64,000 nt of DNA from Pisaster brevispinus (GCA_023634235.1 JAMKCF010000002.1:5819222-5883221), one strand, 5' to 3'. Shown: positions 1 to 12,226, counted from the first letter of the stretch. Notes: generated from the letters alone by a model not told the origin. Numbers and translations: made by a program.

Positions 1-1285
1 ATTTACAGAGATACATAAGAATAATACAATTTAAATTGAAAAATTAAAGGACAAACAAAATCCCACCGACAACACAAGCCAACAGCCAATGAACACATAG
101 ATACAGCTAAAACATGGGGGATTGCTCAAAAGGTTTCTTTAAAAAGGTGTGTTTTAAGTTTACTCTTAAAAAGGTTGACAGTCTCCGCTTCTCGAATACA
201 GACATCCAGGTCATTCCACATTTTAGGGGCAATAGCTTGCATCTATGGTTTTCCATGGTTTTCCAACCTCAGCTGGCAAAAAATTAGGCTGTGACGTTGC
301 AATAGAATGGTCTAGAATTGTGAGTGTACGTAGTGAAGAAACCATTGATTCTTCTGAGGTTTTGCCGTTACGAATGAGCCCCGTTGTAAGCTCAGAGAAA
401 CTCGAGAGGCTCGAAAGTTACTTATCACCTGCTACTGTCACATATATTTACTGTCATGGACTGCATGCAGTTGGGCCGTCCAAACTGTACCCGATTGGCC
501 GTCCCAAATGTAGCGCCCAAGTTGGAACCAGTCCCATTTATAGTCGGGACTTTTCTAATGTCGGGGCGGAACATGTCAGAGTGTTCGGGACCAATATAAT
601 AATATCTGGTCACAGAGTCGTGTACATGATTACAAAACGCATGTACATATTGTTCAACCCTTTGTGGTACTGAAGTGACAAGTCAATAGTGCGGTGTGTA
701 GGCCTATGACTATTAATACAAACGAAGTCAACTTTTATAAACATGTTTACTTTGAAACTGTGAATAGCCTCCTACCAAATATATATTTAAACAAAGTTTA
801 CAAGTACCAGTTTAAAAGAACGCATATATAGCATTAACACATGAAGAGTGCGATACGATCGACCGTATTAGACATACAATTTTGCTGCTTTTCTCTCTTA
901 CTTGAGTGTAACTTGTTGGATATGGTCTGTACAAGCACTGTATTGGTTTCTCCACATAAACACACCCTCTTCACACTACAGAGACAATACCCAGGGAACA
1001 AAACCCCAGGAAATTCATAGCGAAACCCCAGCGCCATTGAACCCGGGGTCAGTAACAATACCAAGAAATGGCTTTTACCCGGGACTTTCCCAGGGCTAAG
1101 TATAAGAAGGTCAACCAAAAAATCCTTGGATTTTCTCGGTAAATTTAATATAGTGTGAAACAGGCTGTTTGATAAGCTGGTTCTTGTGCAGCACGGAGAA
1201 ATGATGTACAGTGTATTTTAGTACATGATAAATCCAATAAATAAGATAATAGTTCCCGACAGACGCCATCTTTATGGGCACCTTG
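1..1285. other. Intergenic DNA without a convincing gene
   Basis: I find no exon with splice sites or recognisable protein similarity here. A 142-codon open frame at 245-673 has no recognisable domain. The first ~240 bases resemble degenerate interspersed-repeat sequence, but I cannot name the family. Confidence 0.4.
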
Positions 1286-1289
1286 GCTT

Positions 1290-1525
1290 TAGGCTTTGAG
1301 CTGCACCAAGTGCTCTAATTACTCAGTCAGGTGGTTTACCGTCTTCACACCGGACCCAAGCTTTGGTGTTTCTAATCAACAGAGTGTGGGTTCGAGTCCC
1401 GGTCATGACACTTTCTGTGTCCTTGAGCAAGATGCTCTACCTCAGTTGTCCTTCGGATGGGACATTACGCCGTAGGTCCCGTGTACTAGGATTGGTAGTG
1501 CACATATAAAAGAGCCCAGAACACT
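1290..1525 (+). repeat. tRNA-derived SINE-like repeat
   Basis: A pol III B-box-like motif (GGTTCGAGTCCC, near 1391) is followed by a body of the kind seen in metazoan tRNA-derived SINEs: a 'ccttgagcaagatgct' stretch, then 'ccttcggatgggac' and 'gtaggtcccgtgt'. The tRNA-like head is degraded and would not fold into a functional tRNA. It lies downstream of the first Ig-receptor gene. Family-level naming would need a repeat library. Confidence 0.6.
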
Positions 1526-2047
1526 CATCGTGAAATTTTTGGGGTTAACCCCTGTGTTTCTGGTTCACATAGCAAGCATCCTTGTTTACAGGTTTCCTCA
1601 GGCTTGCGAGCTACAGGAATTAAATTCATTGATGAAGCATCCGTGGTTTAATTACCAGAAATATATATTATACCGTCGTCCAATCATGCAAAGGAAAGAG
1701 TGCCAATCCGGTATTTACGCATGATGGTGTGCGGTCAAAAAATGATTTAATTGCCCGTAAGGATGGCCGACTTCAAACTTTGTGACGTCATGTGGGAGTA
1801 ATCTATAGCAATGGTATGACACCGCATGGTGTGATGTAAAACATAATGATAAAACAAAGTAACAATACACACAAAAACACGATAATATACCGTGACTTCA
1901 TGTCATGAATTAGTTTGAACAGTAATTTGTTTATGCAAAATTCCATTTATAGTGAACTACGTAGCTTAACCACTATTTCCTGTATCTATATAACAGGAGT
2001 TGACGCAAAAGGCAAACGTATGCAAAATAATAATATATCCAAAATTA

Positions 2048-3613
2048 TTATACAAATGAAGTATCTCCAGAGGGCGTTTCGTTTTCTGGACTAACAGAGT
2101 CATCGTCATCAGTTTGAGGATTGAGATCAGTGGTAGCTTTACAACAGTCAATGAAATCAGCTGAAGGATTCTCGTGCGACGACATCTCTACAAACGAGAT
2201 CGTCCAATGCGCAGACGTAGACGAGTCCACGTCAGCTACACTTGCGTTATTATTGTCACGTGATTGCTTCTTTCTCGAGACTTTTCTTTTAACTTTTGCG
2301 TATAAATGACTGAAGTCAAATTGCTTGTATTTCGAGCTGTCAGTGAAATCATTAACATCTGATGATTTCGGTTTCTTGATTGGATGGGCGTACGTGACGT
2401 CAACAACTGAATCAAGCGCCATCTCGCGTGGTGGTTGAACTTCTGACGTAGATGGTAACTCCATCCGAGGTCTAACAGATGGGGGCATAATTTCTGGCAT
2501 GTTTTTGGTGTTTAGAGTTGTGCATTGGCTAGCTACCGATCGGGGTATATTGTTTGAAGGCAAGGTGTTGGATGCTGGCAGCTCTTGATACATAGGATCA
2601 ATCATGTCGTCAATGAGAACCAAGTTATCTTGAGACTGTAGTTCAGTAGAGTTTATCCCAGGGTTGTCATCTTCAGACTCACTTTCCTGCGTCAATTTCG
2701 TATCTCTCACCCATGTCCAATAACCGCAACGATGCAGAACAAGTATTATCACTACAATGAGCAAGACGGTGACAATTATAGTGACAATGACACTGACAGC
2801 GACAGATGACTGAGTTTTTACAGGGTGTTGAGTAGTCACAGTCGAAGATGTTGAAGATGCACTTCCTTGCGTGACCGTGGAGATGTAGAGAGGGGTAGAT
2901 GGAGTATATGGTATCTCAGATGCAATCGGAGGCAGTACAGATATTGGGCCGATCATGCATTGTTTCTGCATATCGGGAAAATACTGAGATGAAGTTATTA
3001 AACATTGATAGAAGATTCCATTGTCGCTATTGTTCAATATCAAATCCAGAGATTTGACCAGTTTGCCTTCAGTCTCAGTCAGCATCCAGCTGTCATTATT
3101 TGGTGTGGTGGTATTTGTTTGCAGCGTGGCTATTGGGAAGCCCCTGTCTGCTGTACAGTTGACTGTGACTGGGACATTTCGAGTGACGTTTACGGGTCCA
3201 CTGGGTGAACACGTCAGAGAATCGGGGAAGTGTAAGACGGAGAGGAAGATGGTATCTGAAGCTAGAACATATCCTGATGTATTTTGTGCATAGCACTCAT
3301 AATCGCCGGTATCTGTAGAATTGTTAAAATTGATTATTTGTACAAATTGGGCAGCAGGCCTACCATCAGGTTGTGTAATTGAGCTCGTCGTTAATCGATC
3401 TTTTATGTAACTTACTGACTCAATTTCCATTCCATCTTTCCGAAATCCAACAGTAACATTTTGTTGAATGCCTGTTGTGGTACAGTTTAACATCACGTTT
3501 TTCCCGTCTCGAATGTCAATCAGTTTAGACTTAATCTCTATAGAAACGTATGGTTCTTTCGCAAAGACAGCAATAAGCAAGTAGCAGAGCAGCAACCATT
3601 CCCTCGCATCCAT
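2048..3613 (-). CDS. Two-Ig-domain single-pass membrane receptor A (intronless)
   Basis: Probably a cell-surface receptor or adhesion protein; ligand unknown. The frame opens at an ATG at 3640, but I prefer the second ATG (3613). It has A at -3 and G at +4 and is followed at once by a hydrophobic signal peptide (WLLLCYLLIAVFA), whereas the first has T at -3. In the 530-residue numbering from 3640: Ig-like domain 1 is about residues 31-136 (Cys53/Cys116, the latter in a DTGDYEC motif) and Ig-like domain 2 about 139-237 (Cys144, 162, 213, 228). A Ser/Thr-rich stalk spans ~240-278 and the membrane helix ~279-303. The ~225-residue acidic/Ser-rich tail has tyrosines at 351 (YQEL), 417 and 447 (YAKV); these resemble but do not meet the strict ITIM consensus. 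The C-terminus TSFV fits a class I PDZ ligand. There are many NxS/T sites in the ectodomain. The core Ig Trp of domain 1 appears replaced by Phe. It is paralogous to the gene at 6588-7751. Function is inferred from architecture only. Confidence 0.82.
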   Translation of the reverse strand: MDAREWLLLCYLLIAVFAKEPYVSIEIKSKLIDIRDGKNVMLNCTTTGIQQNVTVGFRKDGMEIESVSYIKDRLTTSSITQPDGRPAAQFVQIINFNNSTDTGDYECYAQNTSGYVLASDTIFLSVLHFPDSLTCSPSGPVNVTRNVPVTVNCTADRGFPIATLQTNTTTPNNDSWMLTETEGKLVKSLDLILNNSDNGIFYQCLITSSQYFPDMQKQCMIGPISVLPPIASEIPYTPSTPLYISTVTQGSASSTSSTVTTQHPVKTQSSVAVSVIVTIIVTVLLIVVIILVLHRCGYWTWVRDTKLTQESESEDDNPGINSTELQSQDNLVLIDDMIDPMYQELPASNTLPSNNIPRSVASQCTTLNTKNMPEIMPPSVRPRMELPSTSEVQPPREMALDSVVDVTYAHPIKKPKSSDVNDFTDSSKYKQFDFSHLYAKVKRKVSRKKQSRDNNNASVADVDSSTSAHWTISFVEMSSHENPSADFIDCCKATTDLNPQTDDDDSVSPENETPSGDTSFV

Positions 3614-3640
3614 CCTGGCATCATTAAAGATACGATCCAC

Positions 3641-6587
3641 TCTGCTATAAACTCAACACTGCATTGCGGCGCTACCATCAACTTAGTTTACGATAGTTTT
3701 GCTGGTATATTTATGACATTATTTACGTACTTTTGGATTGGTGACACTGCCATAAACCATGTCATGGTTTGCAGCCGATCCCACGCTACCCCTACAGGTT
3801 AACAACAGGTTTTAATTTCTATGGCGTAACTCACAGGCTGGCCCACAAGAGTCTTTTGTACTCTGTGATTGTGCGCGACTTTCAGGGATTTCCCCTGTAC
3901 AACGAGGGGTCATGGAGATTGTCCCATCGTGCACGAGGGGTCATGGAACACAAAACCGATTATGGTTCAATGAGCATGATAGACTTGTTGACTGAGTCAT
4001 AAATATATGGAGTTACGACATCGAAAATTAATGACTGTTGATTTGCATTTATTACACATAATAAAATATCATTGACACTTTCATATCATTGTAAGTCTCT
4101 ACCCTAGTTCTGTAGCATTAGTTTCACTTTGTTGAAATATACCTATGCAATATAAACAAGCTACAAACTGAAATCATATACCATACTAAATAGCTCTCAT
4201 TTAAGTCGTTTTTAATTACAGATACCATATTTTACGAACGACCAAATTACATGTAAATACCATCATTTGTTAACAATGACATAAGTTCTTTGGCTGGCTT
4301 TTGCAAAGTAAACTGTAGGTCGTGCTTGTATAGCTATGTACTTGGACCTCCACGATACACTACTTTATAATACCATCGACTTATGGAACAAATCTTGTTT
4401 TATTAAACCTGCAAACAGAGTAGAATTGAAGCAATAGCAGATGACCATAGTATACTGATCGAAACTTCCAGTACAAACTGGCTGTTCTTGCACCCACTGT
4501 TCTCTCCAAGAAGACTTTACCGCATCTCCTATTCTGTAAGAAGCTGTGGTGAGACAGTCTTTGTCACAGCCCCATGTGAAAAATTAACCATTTGTTCTAT
4601 TTACATACATCTAAGTTTAAATACTTGATTTTTTACTCTAACTGCAAGATACATATACACAATATAACTTTTAAGAATTAAAACACATTATATGTACAAT
4701 AATGATATTACGTTGTACATACAGATCTTATGAATGTATACGTCCTGTCGACTGAATGTTAATTAAGGCAAGCCAATTCATATCCGTGCATACAACATAA
4801 CAAACTATTTTGTCCTTCCAGCTTCGGTTTAGTGAGTCTATGTATCTATTCAGAGCATTCAATTCTTATTCAAATTTTACTTAACAGGAAACAGTTATGC
4901 ATTGTTCCCCTCTCGCTGTTAAAAATCCTTACGTAATAACCATCCACCATAACTGATGCCCGTTGACTAGACAGCGCCCTCATTTGGCTGTCAAGTAAAA
5001 ATTTGTTTCCAACGGTGAACACGTGACATAATGTTGCGTATTAAAAAAAACAAGTATTGTTTTGGATTTGTTCTTTCAGTATAGGTTTAGATTTTACACA
5101 GAAAGAAATACATTATTAATACAAAGCGCGACTTGAGTTAAAGAGTTTAACAAACTTGTCCTCGGCCCATACATATTGTGTGCTTTATTACAAAAAATAA
5201 TGACAAGTGCATAATCGGTAATTACTGTGCGTCACTAACGTTAACTAGAGTAACTTACATTTTAACTTGGTTATGACAAGTTCTCTGTCAAGTTGATCCA
5301 GGTTATCGTATCAAGACATTTTGTACCCATGGCTGAGGATGCTGGACAAAAAATAGCTGTTATAACTAATTTGCTACATCAATAACTAACAGTAGACGTT
5401 GGTTCTCAACATGGAAAACATTGGCTCAATATGTTACGGTAATACGCAACAATCTACACGTTTAATCCAAAAATCTGCCTTAATTAAACTCACTAAAACT
5501 ATTGATTTTATCTGCCTTATTCGCATATCCTTTGGAATTTGTTTGCAAGATTACTTTCTTGTAGATTTATTTTGCCAACTACATAATTATTTTGTATTCC
5601 TTAAAACTATCACTTCAAGTTTCCCATCATTCGAAATAAAGCAACATGTAGCTTAGTATTATTATTTCTTTTTTACATTTTAAGGATATGTATTTTGTTT
5701 ACGAAACAATGAATAGTTGTCTGTGTTTTTGCAACGAATCGGAACATGTAGATTCGTATAAGCAATTACGTCATGGTTTAATTTCATGGTATGTTTTATA
5801 AAGTGATGGCCATCAACTTGCCCAAAAAATCTCTATGTATTTACACTGGATATGAACCATAATTGTTATAATTGTTATAAATGTATTTCAGTCCATATCA
5901 TCCACAATTTTTATAAGTGTATTTACACTGGGTATAATCCATAATTTGTATAGGTGTGTTGGTGATCACTGATCGTGAACTAAACTGACTTGTTACAGGT
6001 TTAGCACGCTTAAACCGTAATGGATTTGGCCCTTAACCACTCAAGAGTAGTGTAATCTGAAGTAATAAAGGTTTTAATGTTAGAAAGTTAAAACTCATGC
6101 TTAATTACAATGTTGGTGAACGGAACTGTTAAAACAAAACATACATGTGGTATAACTTCATAACATTTATCTATGAGTTTTGTGTGGGCACCTGGTAAGA
6201 TCTGATTCCCCTTTTTTTTTGACCGAGGACACCACTCAAAATAGCATGGAATCGCTCATATTAACTGCCAAATACATTTCTTATGACACAAACTGACAAT
6301 TCTGACAAGACCTTGAGGCTCAGCAAAAATATGAAAGGCGAGCCCAAAACCTATGGTTTTTTGTGGGGGTTGTTTTGCATGTACATTCTCAAGAAGCCGA
6401 TTGCTCAATACATTTCATGGACTTGCATTGGGGTAAGTTTGTGTGAAGCGGGCGTTGCTGATACTTGATAGCGGAACTACGTGACACTTAAGATATTGGA
6501 TAGTTGTACGTGCCTTAATGAATATAACGCCGATCATTGTGCCAGTAAAGATGGCCGACTTCACCTTGTGTGACGTCAAGTGGTTTA
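3641..6587. other. Intergenic spacer between the two Ig-receptor genes
   Basis: About 2.9 kb of AT-rich DNA. I see no exon with credible codon structure and splice sites. It should contain the promoter of receptor A just above 3640 and the 3' flank of receptor B just below 6588. At 6540-6585 there is a motif that also occurs downstream of receptor A (see findings). Confidence 0.5.
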
Positions 6588-7751
6588 CTACATGTCCGAT
6601 ACTATGTTATACACGGGGACGTCCAAATTATTTTCGTTATGTGATTCCGGAATGTCACTAAGGACACAATCGTCTGTCCTACGTGGCCACTGTCTTGAGT
6701 TATATATCTCAAAATCAAGAATGTGAAACGGAGGAGTTGACCGTCTTGAGGTAAGATCTTCTTCATCCGGGCGTTTTGTGTCGTCACGGGGGTGAGTTCG
6801 ACCGGAACGAAACGCAAACATTACACACAGTACTGTTAGTAAGAAGGCCAAGACGACTATTGAAGATGCTAATCCAGCAACGAGGAATGTTTGAGTAGTA
6901 GTCACGAAATTTGTTCCTATAGTAGATGTCAAATTTCGGTCAGAGACTTGGGTAGATGTTGGACTACTGTGGGGAGTTGTAGAGATAGTAGCAGTTTGTG
7001 AGGTCGAATGAGGCTTAGTTAGTCCTGGATAGATGACAAGCTTACCAATAGTACAGCTTCTCTGCCTCAATGGGAAATGATACGGGGATGTGATTACACA
7101 TTCAAACGATGCACCGTCGTCTTCAGCACTCACTGTTATATCCATTCCTCTACTTAGAAACTCATCAGTTTCTAAGGCAGCGAACATTCCAGTTACATTA
7201 GTTGAATATTTCATAACTGAGAGTACAACGGTTGGATAGCCAGGCTCGGATGAGCAGCTCAAGCGAATGCGCTGATTCAGCGCAACGATGAGAGGTCCGT
7301 TGGGTGTACACGTTGGAGATTCGTCCGGGAAATGTGGAATGGATAACGAGACGTTGTCTGAATCTAGGATGATACTTCCTCCTGTCGGTTGGAAAACCTT
7401 CAAGTTACATGCGTAGACGTCACTATCACTCACAGCAAGTGAAGAAAACATCATACGCTGAGATAAAGTACCAACCCTTGAGTCATACGGGAGTGATCGG
7501 ACAATGTACCTCAGGTCGTAGGATGTCCCGTTCCATATTAATGTCTTAGATGGTCTCCTCCACTCGACAATAAAACCAGTTAGTCCTGGAAGATTGAGAC
7601 CAGTGATGTCACATTGCAGTTCGACAGCGCCCCCTTGATGTATCTCTCTTTTCACAGTGTTGATTTTTATGGTCACTGATGGGTTAAGAGTGTGTACTTT
7701 GCAGACACAAACGCAAACGATACCGAGTACAAGTTTCATCGTTTCAATCAT
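6588..7751 (-). CDS. Two-Ig-domain single-pass membrane receptor B (intronless)
   Basis: Paralogue of the gene at 2048-3613, same strand, ~2.9 kb upstream of it. 387 residues. The signal peptide is about 1-21 (hydrophobic core LVLGIVCVCVC). Ig-like domain 1 is ~25-138 (Cys47, core Trp64, Cys115 in a SDSDVYAC motif). Ig-like domain 2 is ~140-241 (Cys148, 166, 218, 233). A Ser/Thr/Pro stalk spans ~243-286 and the membrane helix ~287-315. The cytoplasmic tail is short (~70 residues) with tyrosines at 350 (YNSR) and 381 (YNIV). Receptors A and B share HFPD...TC.P.GP at the start of domain 2 and C[LV]ITS....FP....C.IG at its end. That includes an extra cysteine pair beyond the canonical Ig disulphide. 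The tail differs in length and sequence and lacks A's PDZ-type end. Either ATG (codon 1 or 5) is usable, as both have A at -3. The Ig fold assignment is firm; the receptor role is inferred. Confidence 0.82.
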   Translation of the reverse strand: MIETMKLVLGIVCVCVCKVHTLNPSVTIKINTVKREIHQGGAVELQCDITGLNLPGLTGFIVEWRRPSKTLIWNGTSYDLRYIVRSLPYDSRVGTLSQRMMFSSLAVSDSDVYACNLKVFQPTGGSIILDSDNVSLSIPHFPDESPTCTPNGPLIVALNQRIRLSCSSEPGYPTVVLSVMKYSTNVTGMFAALETDEFLSRGMDITVSAEDDGASFECVITSPYHFPLRQRSCTIGKLVIYPGLTKPHSTSQTATISTTPHSSPTSTQVSDRNLTSTIGTNFVTTTQTFLVAGLASSIVVLAFLLTVLCVMFAFRSGRTHPRDDTKRPDEEDLTSRRSTPPFHILDFEIYNSRQWPRRTDDCVLSDIPESHNENNLDVPVYNIVSDM

Positions 7752-8826
7752 GCTGATGGTGAAGTATCAAAATTGGTTTTCCAAAATCGAACAGCCAGTA
7801 ACTGCAAAGCGGATTCCTTGATGATCGTTGATTAACATATACCTGCGTATGGAACTTCTCGAACTGTACCAATCGTTGAGGCAGCGTTGAAACTCTGCAT
7901 CACGTAGATCACCACAGCCTAACATCGGCATCAAAACACAGTTGTTCATCAAGATTGTTTGAGATTTGTGATTGCTCTGGTTAGTCTCGGTTTTTTGTGT
8001 TTTTGAAAAGAAGCTGTTCGAATGAGCAAAACGTCTCGAGAGAAAAGGTTCCACGTGTGTACTCTCTGCGAGTCTGTGAATTGCGTGGTAAGAAAAAGAA
8101 AGAAAAAAGAAAGAGGAACTTTCCTTTGTATGTTAATCAAGGTTGTGTTATTTTATGTTCAGTAGACTTGGTAGCATCAAAAGAAGACACTAGCCCCATT
8201 GTTAAATTAACAAATCTCCCATTGTTAACGTGTCATGGTGCCTTTGGTAATAATAATAGAACGTGAATTTATAGCGTGGGAAAGGATAGACTCGTCTTCT
8301 TTCCGTTACTGTCACTGACGGGTACAAGTCACGTGATAGACAGGTAAATGCAAGGACACTTGTTGAAAATCATTACAAATGGTTATTTATAGTGTTGTTT
8401 GGGCTGACCAATGCCCATTTGGCGTAAGTTTAAGGTTAATTTTGAATATCGGCGCCCTAGCTTACACTCAGTGAGGAGCATTTTTTACCCCTTTTGGATA
8501 CCATAGCTTGGGCTTGGTCTCTGGTGTCATGGCGAATTTTGTCCCACGGTGTGTGTGTCGTCCCCCCCCCCCCAACATACGGTAAATTAATATGGGTCGA
8601 AAGAAGTTGTCTCAAAAGAGGGCGCTATCAGAGGAACATATTCACAGCAGCTCTGGAGAAATCTGCACGATTCGCTGTAAATAGACACTTTGGTAAACAT
8701 GTACATAACACTATGTAGATTTACTGTCTGTAAAGTTAGCCTTAGTATTCACATAGCTGATTTTCTGTGTTTAGCTTAATGATCATATCCCCAGGGTTTT
8801 CGACTCTTCGTTGTGATTTTTTTGTC
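7752..8826. other. Upstream flank of Ig receptor B
   Basis: The region presumably contains the receptor B promoter (minus strand, immediately above 7751). Small open frames on both strands are low-complexity (Lys/Arg-rich around 8085-8115) and have no recognisable features. A poly-C run lies near 8565. Confidence 0.4.
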
Positions 8827-8973
8827 AATAGACTGTGCAAGTCTCGCGCGTATTCGAACATTGGGATCCGTTAAAGGGCGTGAGTTTGTTTCTTTAACGC
8901 GTTTAAGCAATGTACGTGGGACCACAGTGGTCCCAAAAATGTTCGAATACGCGCGAGACTTGCACGGTCTATT
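8827..8973. repeat. 147-bp foldback (inverted repeat) element
   Basis: The arms 8827-8862 and 8938-8973 are reverse complements with a single mismatch, centred on 8900. The loop carries two further hairpins: CGTTAAAG with CTTTAACG, and GGGACCACAGTGGTCCC at 8919-8934. This is the form of a short MITE. I could not define a target-site duplication with confidence. Confidence 0.7.
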
Positions 8974-11900
8974 TCATATTTACTTCTATACTGACCAAGA
9001 AAGAATCCACAAAACAGACTGTAATTGCTAGTAGTGTATTACCACATGGGGATACAGAGCACGGACTTGTACTCATGCCGACTGTACACTCCACATTCAT
9101 AGTCTCTCGTCGAGGACTTATTGGCCTAGACAAAGCAGCTGTATAGCCGCGAAGCGTTGGGAAGGGGCGACCACAATGCACGAGAGGCCTTCCAACTTGA
9201 TTTTTACGGGGTTTTTGTTGAATGGGAGACTTTAAAACGCTAGGTGACAGCAAACTTACCAGGTCAATGCCCATCGTTTACGTAGTTCTGAGCATGTGCA
9301 CACTAGACCGAGAACAATGGATTTACGGGTGCACCACACTAAATAAACTCCCATAGCAACAAGGCTAATTGCTAAATATTTAAAAAATATATATACTCAA
9401 AAAATATTTGAAGTCTCTTCGCCTCTTGAAAACCAATTAAATATATTTCCAAACAACTAAACTTCAGATTTCTTCTCAATTTTTGGCAGGTCAGTCGTTT
9501 CGAAGTTTTGCTACTTAGCCCAGAAAAAACCCCACCCCGAAATGTGTTTTTTCCCAAACGTACTTGCTGCCAGTTTCATGAGTCACTTATCCCATTCCCA
9601 AGCCAAATAGGACCAACTTTAAAGATTAGAGATTATAAAATCTCCTCAAAAGTTGAAACACAGAACCCCCAGGTTTTGATTCTTATGATTACACAATCTA
9701 ATAATTGCATGACCCCCAAAACGTTCTAATTCAAAATATTTTGTGGGTTTACAAATTACGATAATCAGCTTGGCGCGTGAATTTTGTCCTATTTAGTGAG
9801 GTGTACCCTATAAGGGCAATCAGTTGTTCTTTATTGTCAAAACATTATGCTTGAAATGTTGAGAATAAGTCACTGATTTGATATCTGAAACCCTTACCTG
9901 GTAAGTCTGCTGCCACCTAGCGTCCCAAAAGTACCCTATTTTTCATAAAGATTCAAACATCGATTATTCATAGTTTGTATGCAAATAAGTAAAGTGCTGT
10001 AAGGTTTCAACCAACCACAATGCATACAGGGTTAATGTAAGCTGTCCCTATCGCTTATGATTGGTTTCAATTTAAGTATTATTTTAGTAGCACAAATCAA
10101 GAATAAAGAAAAACAGTCCAAATTCCTGACAAGTTGGAAAAGGCCCTCGTGGCTTTGCCACTCGCACGTCTGGTCTCCGGTTCCAGTCGTTTCGCGGCTA
10201 TATACAGCTGTCTCAGCCACGAAGGCCTTGACTATAATTATGCGCAATGCACCCTTTGTTAACCTTTTACTTGTTTGTTACCTGTCCTTTTAGGGGCTCC
10301 GCACAAACTATCAGGGCATGTACAAATAATGCCAATTGAAGAATGAACCGCATGCATAAATTTTCCCTTGTGTACAGTAAGTTGGGTCATGGAGGAATGA
10401 ATTCAGCGTGTATATTCAAAGGAGGTCAAATTCTCCCTAGCGCAGTGACTGTTGGAATGTGAGGGTTGGTTTTTGTAAAGAGTGTAGTGTGTACCGAACT
10501 CTTGGAGGAACAATGGACGAGTATTAATCCACGGGGTACACTTACTGGGTACGCTGACTACACCCCCTTTAATAGACCACAGATCGTTTTGTTAGCATTT
10601 GAGATCACTACCTGCCTGTGTGGGTCGAAACATACCGCCGGTTTACCTCCAGTTTGCCTTTTGTACTTACAGTTTGGTTCAAACGGTAAGCATTCTGAAT
10701 GGAACAACGAATTCGTTTTTTACAGCATTAAACGAAGTTGTGTTTTCCTCCAGTTATTATGGGAAAGTGTTCCCCATAGTTAGCTAGATTATTAATAGGG
10801 CCTACATATTTTTTGTCATGTCACTTTTAGGTAGATGCGGAGGGTTCAATCGCCATTGCTCTATGATGTGTTATTAATAGACACTCTTCGTTGTTGGTGT
10901 GGAACGCAAGCAACTCTGGGACGGCGGTCCAAACTGGACGGCAATGGAATTTACCAGTTGCACTACACCTGTCTGTGAAAGTAAAACGGTAAAAGAACAG
11001 CTCATTTATCTCTTATCTGTTTTCATACCCCCACTGTCTTGTCGGGGTCCATGGTGCGTTCAGTCTCAACAGAGGATAGAAAAACCATACCTGTTGTTGG
11101 TACACTTTGGCTTCAGTCAACACTACCGTTGGTTTTCACCTAGTTTAGGCCTACGGGTTACCAGCTACTTTTGATGGGCCATTGGTTCATCACCAGAAAG
11201 AGAAAAACAAAAGGAAAGAGTTGGTTGCTCATTGATCCCTTCGGTGTATTGCACCTTGAAATTTGCTGACGACCAGGGGAGAGGAACCTTTCCCCGCCCC
11301 ATATGAGATTGAAGAAAAACTTCACTTTGATTTGTTTGGTTTGCACAATTAAAACGTGTACAATCTGTAAACATTCATCATTGTTCAGAAAAATAATATG
11401 CTTGTACCTTAACAATTTAAAGTAGATGGACTAACATCGGCCCTAGACCTTTGGCTCTCATTTCTTGCAAATTATTTTTCTTGATAGTAAGGTAATAAAG
11501 CCCCCCCCCCCAATAATTTTCTGCCTGCCCCTCCCCCACAGTACAAACCTTTTAGCAACAGTTTGTGGCAATTTGGTTATAGTCTTGTCCGTTGCGAAAC
11601 CATATTGATAATATATTGTTTTGTGAAAAAAAACATAATAAAATAAATCTTACATGAGTTTCCCTAACTCGACCGGAAATCGCGGCCCAAGTTGCCTGAG
11701 AAAAATAATGAAACTTGTTTTTCTGCCGTTTTTGTTTTTGTACTCAATTTTACTGATTAATCAGTTTATTTCATTTTAATCATTACTTTTTATAAATTCA
11801 TTTTATGGTTCATTTTAATTCACTTTGTGCTGATTATCACTTGCTTATATTGGTAAAACAAAAAATCAAAGTTTATTTTTGATAAAGGAACCGTTTAATT

Positions 11901-11979
11901 TTAAACTAACCTTGCAATTTTAATAGATGTTAATATTTGCATGGGGATAAAAAATGTTTCTTTCTAATACGCCTCTAGC
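8974..11979. other. Intergenic DNA
   Basis: No exon that I can support. It contains a small imperfect inverted repeat at about 10138-10235 (arms built on AAGGCC.TCGTGGCT), poly-C runs near 11505, and short open frames on both strands that lack domains or splice signals. Confidence 0.4.
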
Positions 11980-12125
11980 CATCGGGCTAGCTCAGTGGTC
12001 TAGTGGTTAGACATCTGCTCCAGCAATGCAAAGGTCGTGGGTTCCAATCCCACCCGAGTGGATTTGTTTCACAGAACTCGGGAAAGCACCGAGTATAAAG
12101 TGCTTAATACACATCGGTGTAAGAG
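11980..12125 (+). repeat. tRNA-derived SINE with intact A and B boxes
   Basis: The head at about 11984-12062 has an A-box-like TAGCTCAGTGG and a B-box-like GGTTCCAATCC. It can partly fold as a tRNA: GGG near 11988 faces the CCC of CCCGAG near 12053. The D-arm region has an insertion, so it is not a normal tRNA gene. The tail (ACTCGGGAAAGCACCGAGTA, itself a small hairpin, then ...CACATCGGTG) is the non-tRNA SINE body. Non-coding and dispersed; orientation plus. Confidence 0.65.
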
Positions 12126-12226
12126 GGGAAAAGAAATAAAATAACTTTAAAATGTTTATGAACAACATTTTTCAAATGGCTCCGCAAATTTGGCATTAAT
12201 TTTAGATTATTGTAGCTAGAAGTACT

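Noticed and set aside
245..673. 142-codon plus-strand frame at the left edge
   Set aside because: No domain, poor start context, and repeat-like flanks.
11984..12062. tRNA gene
   Set aside because: A and B boxes are present, but the D-arm region has an insertion, the acceptor stem is imperfect, and a SINE body follows immediately.
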